The notes: generated by a model not told the origin, from the sequence alone. 38,038 nucleotides of DNA from Candidatus Gottesmanbacteria bacterium RIFCSPHIGHO2_02_FULL_40_13 (GCA_001779235.1 MFJN01000020.1:9852-47889); one strand, 5' to 3'. Shown: positions 1 to 7,364, numbered from the stretch's first letter. A program made the numbers and translations.

Positions 1-1122
1 ATATTTCTGGCCATAGGACTTACCCTTTTTTTAAGATTGATTTTATTTGTGGTAGGGTATAATTTCGCCATCCGTTTTAACCGTCTGCCTCTGACAACTA
101 GGGAAATGGATTTCTCCGAAGATATTCCGATGGACAAAAAAGATCCGTGGTATTTTATCGTTTCCCCCCTTCACAGGTTTGATGCGCTCTGGTATGAGGA
201 GATAGCGAAAAATAATTACAAAAACCAGCCGCTGACAACAGCTTTTTTTCCCTTATTCCCGTGGATAGTCGGCAGTATGGCAAAGTTATTTCATACCACG
301 TTTGCGGTTAGCGCTTTTTTTATCAATACTTTTTTGACATCGATAGTATTTTATCTTCTTTATCATCTGGCGCGTATGGACTTTGACGAAAATGTTGCTT
401 TTAGAACAGTGATTATTTATGCGTTTTTTCCTGCCTCTTTTTTTCTTTTGGCTCCTTACGCAGAGCCGCTTCTTTTTGTCTTTATTCTTCTGTCTCTGAT
501 CTTTGCCAAACGGGCTAACTTTCTTTTATCTGTCGTATTTGCAAGTTTAGGAGCAATGACAAAGCCTTATGCGGTTGCAATAGTCTTGCCGCTATTTGTT
601 ATCCTGCATCAAAATTTTCCTTTGAAAAAAAATATATTTAAATATTTTTTCTTATCACTTATTCCGCTAATATTTCTTCTGGTATTAGGCTATCAAAATT
701 TTCAGAGTACAAAATCTGTCTTTTTCGCTCTGGGGAAGGGTTGGAGCATGCAACCTGCTTGGCCACATGAGCCATTACTTGCTCAGATAAAAATGGCGAT
801 TAAAAGTCCTTACGATTTACCCAATGATGTAAATTTTATAATAGTTTTATTTACTGTTTATTATTTAATTAGATCATATAAAAAAAGGCAGTGGGAAAAT
901 TGGCTTTTTGTGTTAGTTTTTTTTGGCATTTTTTATTTGTACCAGTTTAAAGGAGATCAATTGTTCAGCGTTTCCAGACACGCGCTCATTTTTTTCCCGA
1001 TATTTATGTTTTTGGGAAATTTGAAAGTAAGTAAAATTATTGAAGTTATTTATTTTTCATCTTCTATACTATTATCGAATATGTTTTTTATTTATTATAC
1101 CTTTGGATTTTTTGTGGCTTAA
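1..1122 (+). CDS. Integral membrane mannosyltransferase, PIG-V / GT-C-like (5' end outside window)
   Basis: Frame 1 is open to base 1 (IFLAIGLTLFLRLILFVVGYN...), so the ORF-track start at 37 (TTG) is probably not the real start. Multi-TM; HRFDALWYEEIAKNNY and FFPLFPW resemble the PIG-V-type luminal motif. Confidence 0.7.
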   Translation: MFLAIGLTLFLRLILFVVGYNFAIRFNRLPLTTREMDFSEDIPMDKKDPWYFIVSPLHRFDALWYEEIAKNNYKNQPLTTAFFPLFPWIVGSMAKLFHTTFAVSAFFINTFLTSIVFYLLYHLARMDFDENVAFRTVIIYAFFPASFFLLAPYAEPLLFVFILLSLIFAKRANFLLSVVFASLGAMTKPYAVAIVLPLFVILHQNFPLKKNIFKYFFLSLIPLIFLLVLGYQNFQSTKSVFFALGKGWSMQPAWPHEPLLAQIKMAIKSPYDLPNDVNFIIVLFTVYYLIRSYKKRQWENWLFVLVFFGIFYLYQFKGDQLFSVSRHALIFFPIFMFLGNLKVSKIIEVIYFSSSILLSNMFFIYYTFGFFVA

Positions 1123-1283
1123 ATGCAATCTTTTTCCTATAAATATTCAGTCTTTCCCGATGTTTTATAACACTCAATAAGAAACAGCCTCTAACAAATG
1201 ACAACATCAGTATACCTCGAGGCATAGTGAAGTTGTCAAACAACCTCCTGTCGTGAAGTTCTGAATAAATACTTTTTCCTATC

Positions 1284-1312
1284 TTGACAAGGTTTTTTTT
1301 ATCGGTTAGTAT
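1284..1312 (+). promoter_or_regulatory. Sigma70-type promoter TTGACA-N17-TAGTAT
   Basis: TTGACA at 1284-1289, 17-nt spacer, TAGTAT at 1307-1312. Confidence 0.55.
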
Positions 1313-1343
1313 TTGCTCGGTTAGATCTACTCTACAAATTCTG

Positions 1344-1373
1344 CCCAAAGCCATAACCTGCTTTGGGTTTTTT
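1344..1373 (+). terminator. Intrinsic terminator: CCCAAAGC-N8-GCTTTGGG-TTTTTT
   Basis: Perfect 8-bp stem (1344-1351/1360-1367) followed by T6, ending one base before an ATG at 1375. Confidence 0.7.
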
Positions 1374-1374
1374 G

Positions 1375-1998
1375 ATGCCTATGACTGATGATAAAACAAT
1401 CTTTGATCCTGAAGTGGTCATACCCAACACCAAAAGATTTTTCCGCTTCGTATTTAGTCTGCTGAAACGCAGAAAGAAACTTATAATTATAATTGTCCTA
1501 ATTATACTTGCCTTGGCTGCATTCAGGTTCTTACTCGCCAGAAGATATTCGCCAAGTACTCCCAAACCCAAAGTGGTGGCCGTCAGCGTCGATAAAAGCT
1601 TTGAATTTCCGGCACTCAGCAATCAGGGTAAGCCGACCGGCAATAAAATCCGGCTCAAAATTGCCCAGGTTGAAAAAACCAATCAGGTGATTGTGAAAGA
1701 CCAGACCTTCACGGCGAAAAACAACAAGCTTTTCCTGATTGTGAATTTGGAGATGAAAAACGACGCCACGGCCCCTCTCAATTTGTTGCCCGGCGATCTG
1801 ATCAGACTGACCTACAATAATGATGATAACAATAAATACGCTCCTGACTTGCATAATAATCTGGTATTGATATCCGCTATTTCCACCAAGCTTGACCGCG
1901 TGGGATTCGTGATACCGGATGGTGCACGCAATTTAAAATTACTGATTGGAGAACTGGAAGGGAAGAAAGAATCCATCGCGGTAGAGTTTAGTTCTTGA
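1375..1998 (+). CDS. Single-pass membrane protein with extracytoplasmic DUF4352-like domain
   Basis: N-terminal cytoplasmic segment, one TM (KLIIIIVLIILALAAFRFLL), then a beta-rich domain with KNNKLFLIVNLEMKNDATAPLNLLPGDLIRL typical of DUF4352-like folds. Track start 1363 (TTG) lies inside the terminator stem; ATG 1375 or 1381 is more likely. Confidence 0.6.
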   Translation: MPMTDDKTIFDPEVVIPNTKRFFRFVFSLLKRRKKLIIIIVLIILALAAFRFLLARRYSPSTPKPKVVAVSVDKSFEFPALSNQGKPTGNKIRLKIAQVEKTNQVIVKDQTFTAKNNKLFLIVNLEMKNDATAPLNLLPGDLIRLTYNNDDNNKYAPDLHNNLVLISAISTKLDRVGFVIPDGARNLKLLIGELEGKKESIAVEFSS

Positions 1999-2023
1999 CA
2001 AGAGATTAGACAGTAGTTATATT
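1995..2023 (+). promoter_or_regulatory. Sigma70-type promoter TTGACA-N17-TATATT
   Basis: TTGACA 1995-2000, 17-nt spacer, TATATT 2018-2023. Confidence 0.55.
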
Positions 2024-2093
2024 GCTAGATGGTATTTACTGTCGCGAAAAACTGCCCCTGAATATTTTTTTATTTCTGCCTGCTAAAACAACC

Positions 2094-2270
2094 GTGGTTG
2101 ATTACTCAACAAAAAAAATAACCAGAGACCTTGTGGAAGAACTCAAACAGGCGCTGAAAAACGTGCGCGGATGGGGCAGTGTCGAAATTTACGTACAGGA
2201 TTTCAAAGTCACTCAGATAACCGAGCGCAATATCAAAAAAACCAGTCATAACATACGGGATCTGAAATAG
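2094..2270 (+). CDS. Small DUF2292-like protein
   Basis: VEELKQALKNVRGWGSVEIYVQDFKVTQITERNIKKT matches the remembered DUF2292 pattern (L..L..G.V.I.V.DGKV.QI.R.EK). Track start 2022 lies within the proposed -10; GTG at 2094 gives about 58 aa, the usual family size. Confidence 0.5.
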   Translation: MVDYSTKKITRDLVEELKQALKNVRGWGSVEIYVQDFKVTQITERNIKKTSHNIRDLK

Positions 2271-2377
2271 AAATTTAATTTATACTTCTCGCATTTGATT
2301 ATGCGATCAGTATATACCCTTCTAATCTGATTATTGCTTATAATTTTTCGCAAAATCAGTTAAGAATGGTATAAATT

Positions 2378-2439
2378 ACCGACCGCACACGGAGGTAGGC
2401 ATCCATACATGATATGTATGAGTTGCTTACCTCTTTTTT
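2378..2439 (+). promoter_or_regulatory. Structured 5' leader: ACCGACCGCACACGG motif plus long hairpin with U-tract (possible conditional terminator)
   Basis: Hairpin GAGGTAGGCATCCATACAT-GAT-ATGTATGAGTTGCTTACCTC (2392-2433), then T6 (2434-2439); -10-like sequences TATAAT (2339) and TGgTATAAA (2370) upstream. Confidence 0.6.
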
Positions 2440-2474
2440 ATTGACAAGATTACCGACTTTTAAGAAGCAATTTA

Positions 2475-2512
2475 CAGGATGGCTATCTTTTCCTAGGCAG
2501 ATAGCTGTCCTG
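2475..2512 (+). promoter_or_regulatory. Second 5'-UTR hairpin upstream of the surface-protein gene
   Basis: CAGGATGGCTATCT / AGATAGCTGTCCTG pair over about 14 bp with two GU pairs; no T-tract follows. Confidence 0.5.
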
Positions 2513-2526
2513 GATCATTTATAAAG

Positions 2527-2537
2527 AAAGGAGGTGA
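2527..2537 (+). promoter_or_regulatory. Perfect extended Shine-Dalgarno AAAGGAGGTGA
   Basis: Complementary to the full anti-SD TCACCTCCTTT of typical bacterial 16S rRNA; 7 nt before the GTG start at 2545. Confidence 0.75.
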
Positions 2538-2544
2538 ATATTAA

Positions 2545-3741
2545 GTGAAAAAAATAACAACATTTTTAGGAGCTGCAGCTTTGCTCGCAGCGACATTAGC
2601 ACCGGCGTTTGCTGCAGGGAACAATTGTGGAAACAGCACCACAGGGCCCTATTCCAACAATACCTGCACAGTCAATAATACCAGCAACGTGTCGGTAAAT
2701 AATGTAAACGATGCACAAATAGTAAATACTGTAAGAACAGTTTCCAACACAGGCGGCAACAGTGCTTCCTACAATACTTTAGGAGGTGCAATCACTACTG
2801 GCAATGCGTCATCCAATGTTGCGGTCAGCTCGGTAGCCAATATCAACACGACAAACGTAACAGCAGGATTTGCGGGTGGAAGCAATTCAGGAGTAAATGA
2901 AATCACAGGACCTTACTCCGATAATGATGCTTACATCAACAATGACTACAGAGTCAACACATATAACAGTAACACCGCCACTGTCAACAACAGTGTCAAT
3001 TCTACGTCTGATTCCGGCAACAACAATGCGGACTACAATACCGGTCCGGCATCTGTACGCACAGGAAATACTGCACTTGGGTTGTTAGTTGCCAATCATG
3101 TCAACGACAGCTTTACAGCAGTCTCTCTGGGCGGGTCAGGATCAACCAACAATAACACTGTGGGAAACAGTACTACAGGACCTTACTCAACAAATGATGC
3201 GGTAGTAAACAATACCGCTGATGTCAACATCAACAACGTCAATGATCTGAGAGTAGACAATAGAGTGCTCACTGATTCCAACTCCGGCAGAAACAGTGCT
3301 TCCTACAATACTTTGGGAGGCGATATCACAACCGGTAATGCAACCAGTGATGTAAGCGTAAATACCGAGGGTAACATCAACACAACCGCGGTATCTATGG
3401 CTCTGGGATCATTTACCAATGACGGCAGCAATGACGTCACGGGACCCGAATCCAACAATTCCTCTTACGTGAACAACGCAAGAAACGTGCTGATCGACAA
3501 CTGGAACAACAAATGTCAATCACACAACGCGGATGCTAGATTTGGAACTCCTGGAGCGGTTCCAGTTCCATGTGATGTTAATGACTTGGGAATAGTCAAT
3601 GATGTAGATAGTTTTGTTGATGCGGGTAACAATAACGGTGATTACAATACCGGTGGAGGTATAGTGACAGCTGGATGGACATCACTAGTTGAATCAATTT
3701 TGTCACATCTGAATGATGTGTTGAATCAGGTTCAAATTTAA
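2545..3741 (+). CDS. Secreted Asn/Thr/Ser-rich surface protein with four about 89-aa repeats (ABAB)
   Basis: Signal peptide MKKITTFLGAAALLAATLAPAFAA; repeated (GNS)TTGPYSxN..VNN...SASYNTLGGxITTGNA; repeat starts at 2629, 2896, 3163 and 3430. GTG start. Confidence 0.8.
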   Translation: MKKITTFLGAAALLAATLAPAFAAGNNCGNSTTGPYSNNTCTVNNTSNVSVNNVNDAQIVNTVRTVSNTGGNSASYNTLGGAITTGNASSNVAVSSVANINTTNVTAGFAGGSNSGVNEITGPYSDNDAYINNDYRVNTYNSNTATVNNSVNSTSDSGNNNADYNTGPASVRTGNTALGLLVANHVNDSFTAVSLGGSGSTNNNTVGNSTTGPYSTNDAVVNNTADVNINNVNDLRVDNRVLTDSNSGRNSASYNTLGGDITTGNATSDVSVNTEGNINTTAVSMALGSFTNDGSNDVTGPESNNSSYVNNARNVLIDNWNNKCQSHNADARFGTPGAVPVPCDVNDLGIVNDVDSFVDAGNNNGDYNTGGGIVTAGWTSLVESILSHLNDVLNQVQI

Positions 3742-3759
3742 TATCCATCCCTTTCTTTT

Positions 3760-3794
3760 GGTGGGGATCTATCCTAGGATTCTGGATCCCCACC
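3760..3794 (+). terminator. Intercistronic GC-rich hairpin (weak terminator, processing or stability element)
   Basis: GGTGGGGATC (3760-3769) pairs perfectly with GATCCCCACC (3785-3794); only a short GTTT downstream. Confidence 0.45.
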
Positions 3795-3826
3795 GGGAAA
3801 GTTTAATTTAATTTAGGATTTGGTGA

Positions 3827-6199
3827 ATGTATAAATTTAAAAAATTTATCAGTTTAGTTCTTATCTACACCCTAATAAGTTTGAGGGTATTTTCGGGTAT
3901 TTCTTTAGTATTGGCTGTTGACGGGGTACCCGGAGTTCCGCCTCCGCCGGGAAGTAGTACCTTTAGTACGCTGCCTCGCCCGCCCAGCAATCCGCCGCCA
4001 CCGAGCAATGCTCCTCCGCCGACCGTTCCTTCAATTGATAGTAATACAGCAACCATTGCGCCTCCTCGTACGTCTGCGGTGGCTCCAACGACTCCTCCTC
4101 TACCGACAGAAGGAACATTACCCACCAGTCAGGTTGAACCAACTGCCGCGACTCTCGACAATTTGTCAAATTTATCGGGATCTGACCCTGATAATTCATC
4201 CGGTAATTCATCCAATTCAGATAATGGTACTAATACAAATAACTCAAACTCTTCTGCGTCATCAAACGACACATCATCATCTTCCTCCGTCAATGATCCC
4301 GCAAATATTGGTACAGGTTATGGATCGCAAAATTATTCCGGTGAAGAGCTGAACAAAAAGCTGGAAGTGATGAACCAGAATTTGGCAGACATGCAGAATA
4401 AAATTGACCAGATGTCGCTAACAGGATTTAACTTCGCAGACTTAAATACTCTGAGCGGCCAGGTTTTCAGCGGAGACGCTTTAGCCAGTCTGAATTTACT
4501 CAACAAACTGAATAGCAATATGACAGGCGAAGGAAGTTTCGCCGTCTACAATATATACGGGAATTATCTCAATGATTTGATCTTTAAACTGGGCAGTAAT
4601 AACGTCACGGATTCATTTGACAGTGCTACGTCTACCGTGTCTAAAAATGCTGTGACAGGCGCATTATCCGACAATACAGCTACGTCAAATAATACTTTTA
4701 CAGTGAAAGAGGCCAATGGAAACGATGCTTTACTTAATAATGATATCAATCTTCAGGCAGTCTCCGGAGGTAATTCGGCTTCCACTAATACCGGCAACGG
4801 AGTTATCAAAACAGGAGACGCGACGGCAATTGGTAATATCGTGAATTTGGCAAATTCCAACATTAACACTGCGGAGTGGCTTTTGGGAGTAGTGAATATA
4901 TACGGTACTATGCTTGGTAATATTCTTCTTCCGCCGGAGAGTAATACTACTTCCAATGTCACAGCTCCGGCAATCTTGACCGCGAACACCAACACCGGAG
5001 CGCTGTCTGATAATGTAGCGACGTTTCAGTCTGACAGCAATACAAATATAGAAAATTCTAATACAGCCAATATTACCAGCAATCTGGATACAATGGCTAA
5101 TACCGGAGACAATACCTCTTCGTTCAATACCGGAGGCGGGTTGATATCAACGGGTAAGACAGATGTATCCGTGAGTAATACAACCATCGCCAATAAAAAT
5201 GACGTGAATGATGAAGGTACAGTCTGGATGATAATTGTCAATGAAGCCGGAAAATGGGTTGGACATATTATTGGCGCCCCATACGACAGTAATTATGCAT
5301 CCAATAGTTTGGGGGCAACACAAACTACAGTCAATAATACTCCTTACTATACCGATACTTTTAATACTTCAACAGGAGCTCTGTCACAAAACGATGCGTC
5401 TTATTCACAGACTGATAATACCGACATCACCAACGCCAATTCAGCTGCAATTGTAAATAACATTACGGCCAATGCTGATTCAGGAAAAAATACAGCCTCA
5501 AGCAACACAGGAGCAGGCATTATTGATACCGGAAATGCAAAGGTAGCCTTAAATCTTGTCAACGTGGCCAACACCAATGTCACAGCCAAAAAATTTATTG
5601 CCGTCATCGTGAATATATTAGGCGAGTTTTTGGGCAATATTATTCCACCAAATTATCAGACAGCCAATACTACGACAAATTCTACCTCAGAGGCCGGACA
5701 GAATATTAACCCAACTCCAACAAGTACTAACCCGCATATCGGCGGAGTGGAAAATTTTGTCAGCCAGCCGACGCCTACTCCCGAGGCACAGAATGAGACA
5801 AATACTTATGCAGACAATTCCAATTATCAATCAACACCTGCAAACAACCAAGCTTCCGAAAATATCTATGAAAAATATTACGAGGCTTTAAATAAAATCA
5901 ATAATTATAAAAAAATTATGTCTCAAAAAAAGAATAACAACACATATACTCAAGCAGTTAATCATGTTGAAGACCAAACCCGAAACAGACAGATATTTCG
6001 GGGAATATACCTTTCCGATACTTTTGCCAAAGCTACAGAGACAACTTTCGCGGGAATGCTTTTTGGAGGCGCAAAAATTAACGTGACAGGGTCATGGTTG
6101 GCAATTGTTCCTTTTGGCATACTTATCTATCTTTTGAGAAGGCGCAAGAAATTTAATTTTACAAAATACCTGAATCTTTTTCTGGAGGTAATCTTATGA
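3827..6199 (+). CDS. Large repeat-containing surface protein, Pro-rich N-terminus, C-terminal TM anchor
   Basis: Signal peptide; PPPPG/PSNPPPPSNAPPP region; Ser/Asn-rich stalk; three about 116-123-aa repeats (NTGALSDN...NTGxGxIxTGxA...VNIYGxxLGNIIPP) plus a partial fourth; C-terminal hydrophobic SWLAIVPFGILIYLL then RRRKKF. Confidence 0.75.
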   Translation: MYKFKKFISLVLIYTLISLRVFSGISLVLAVDGVPGVPPPPGSSTFSTLPRPPSNPPPPSNAPPPTVPSIDSNTATIAPPRTSAVAPTTPPLPTEGTLPTSQVEPTAATLDNLSNLSGSDPDNSSGNSSNSDNGTNTNNSNSSASSNDTSSSSSVNDPANIGTGYGSQNYSGEELNKKLEVMNQNLADMQNKIDQMSLTGFNFADLNTLSGQVFSGDALASLNLLNKLNSNMTGEGSFAVYNIYGNYLNDLIFKLGSNNVTDSFDSATSTVSKNAVTGALSDNTATSNNTFTVKEANGNDALLNNDINLQAVSGGNSASTNTGNGVIKTGDATAIGNIVNLANSNINTAEWLLGVVNIYGTMLGNILLPPESNTTSNVTAPAILTANTNTGALSDNVATFQSDSNTNIENSNTANITSNLDTMANTGDNTSSFNTGGGLISTGKTDVSVSNTTIANKNDVNDEGTVWMIIVNEAGKWVGHIIGAPYDSNYASNSLGATQTTVNNTPYYTDTFNTSTGALSQNDASYSQTDNTDITNANSAAIVNNITANADSGKNTASSNTGAGIIDTGNAKVALNLVNVANTNVTAKKFIAVIVNILGEFLGNIIPPNYQTANTTTNSTSEAGQNINPTPTSTNPHIGGVENFVSQPTPTPEAQNETNTYADNSNYQSTPANNQASENIYEKYYEALNKINNYKKIMSQKKNNNTYTQAVNHVEDQTRNRQIFRGIYLSDTFAKATETTFAGMLFGGAKINVTGSWLAIVPFGILIYLLRRRKKFNFTKYLNLFLEVIL

Positions 6200-6669
6200 A
6201 CAAAATTCTGACTGCCAAAATCATATTAATAATCTTATTTCTTATGCTCTTGATTGGAAAAAGCGATCATCTGGCGCTGGCAGACTGGTGGACCAGATCT
6301 GATATAAGACCAACCCAACCGAACATTGAGAGAAGTTTACCTACTGTGATTGTGGAACCAACCGTCGGGACACAAGTAACGCCAACTTTGGTTGCATCGC
6401 CTCCCCCGATAGGCGACCCCGGGGTGACGAATACTCCTGTTCCAACCGCAGAACCAACAGCCACGCCGAGCAATAATTCATCATCAACATCAACAAGTGG
6501 TGGAAATGAGTCTTCAGGATCGACTACTCCATACGTTGGTCCGCAAGTCTTAGGTTTATCCGATACTGCAGGCGAAGGATTGCAACCGTCTGATATAATA
6601 CTCCTCGCCGGAATATTATGTCTGACGCTATACCTCAGGTCAAAGCTTACAGTCAAACATCAGGATTGA
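6196..6669 (+). CDS. Small secreted Pro/Thr/Ser-rich stalk protein with sorting-signal-like C-terminus (VLGLSDTAGE-TM-K)
   Basis: N-terminal signal (MNKILTAKIILIILFLMLLIGKSDHLALA); Thr/Pro/Ser linker; C-terminal GPQVLGLSDTAGEGLQPSDIILLAGILCLTLYLRSK; overlaps the upstream gene (ATGA) and the downstream sortase. Confidence 0.65.
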   Translation: MNKILTAKIILIILFLMLLIGKSDHLALADWWTRSDIRPTQPNIERSLPTVIVEPTVGTQVTPTLVASPPPIGDPGVTNTPVPTAEPTATPSNNSSSTSTSGGNESSGSTTPYVGPQVLGLSDTAGEGLQPSDIILLAGILCLTLYLRSKLTVKHQD

Positions 6670-7253
6670 AATTAGCCCGATTCCTGCTTTTAATCAGCGG
6701 TGTTATCTTTGTTTTTGTCGGGATCAAAATGTCGAGAGACTCACGAGACGCATCACCACAAAATAATATCATTATCGCGGGCGAAGTGACCTCTTTTTTC
6801 CAGGAGCCCATCAAAGTAGATAAGAAATTACTTCAAGCAAATGATAAACAAAAAGATAAACTGCCTCCTGTCAGAATTATCATTCCGTCTGTCAATATCG
6901 ATCTGTCTGTCAAGGAAGCGAAAGTCGTCAACGGCTATTGGGAAGTATTTCCCGATAGAGCCGGCTTTGGTTTGGGATCTACCTATCCGGGTGAGATTGG
7001 TAATCAGGTAATTTTTGCTCATGCCGGAAAAGGTCTATTTTTACCCTTAAAAAAAGTAAATATTAAAGATAAAATTTTTGTCTCTACTAAAACCAAACTC
7101 TTTACATATTTTGTGACAGCTATTAAGGAGGTATTTCCCAACAATACAGATATAATCGGATTGACAAACGAAAAAACTTTGACTCTTTATACCTGTACAG
7201 GTTTTTCAGACAGTAAAAGGCTGATAGTCATAGCAAAAGAGGTTAGTAATTAG
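6618..7253 (+). CDS. Sortase
   Basis: N-terminal TM anchor; catalytic-type motifs NQVIFAHAG (His), TLTLYTCTGF (Cys), SKRLIVIA (Arg). Start may be ATG 6618 or TTG 6666. Confidence 0.85.
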   Translation: MSDAIPQVKAYSQTSGLKLARFLLLISGVIFVFVGIKMSRDSRDASPQNNIIIAGEVTSFFQEPIKVDKKLLQANDKQKDKLPPVRIIIPSVNIDLSVKEAKVVNGYWEVFPDRAGFGLGSTYPGEIGNQVIFAHAGKGLFLPLKKVNIKDKIFVSTKTKLFTYFVTAIKEVFPNNTDIIGLTNEKTLTLYTCTGFSDSKRLIVIAKEVSN

Positions 7254-7309
7254 ATCTATTTTTTATAAAATTGATATATTATCATTTAATTTGTTCTATT
7301 TAATTACAG

Positions 7310-7339
7310 TTGACATCTTCTTAATATTAGTTTTATGAT
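7310..7339 (+). promoter_or_regulatory. Sigma70-type promoter TTGACA-N18-TATGAT
   Basis: TTGACA at 7310-7315, TATGAT at 7334-7339. Confidence 0.5.
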
Positions 7340-7364
7340 GAATTAAATTAAATAATAATATGAT

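Noticed and set aside
1088-1854. Antisense ORFs 1088-1354, 1332-1622, 1531-1854
   Set aside because: The first covers an intergenic region with promoter and hairpin signals and has no family signature; the others overlap the DUF4352-like CDS.
2289-2306. TCGCAT-N6-ATGCGA hairpin as a terminator of the DUF2292-like gene
   Set aside because: Short AT-containing stem with no T-tract; too weak to call.
2441-2446. TTGACA as an additional promoter -35 just after the leader terminator
   Set aside because: No acceptable -10 at 16-18 nt spacing.
2629-3700. DNA repeats in the 398-aa gene as CRISPR or a mobile element
   Set aside because: Repeats are in-frame at an 89-aa period with diverged sequence, so they are protein repeats.
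3865-5637. Several antisense or alternative-frame ORFs (for example 3865-4125 -, 3918-4352 +, 4753-4995 -, 5401-5637 -)
   Set aside because: Shadow ORFs produced by the biased Pro/Asn/Thr codons of the 790-aa gene.
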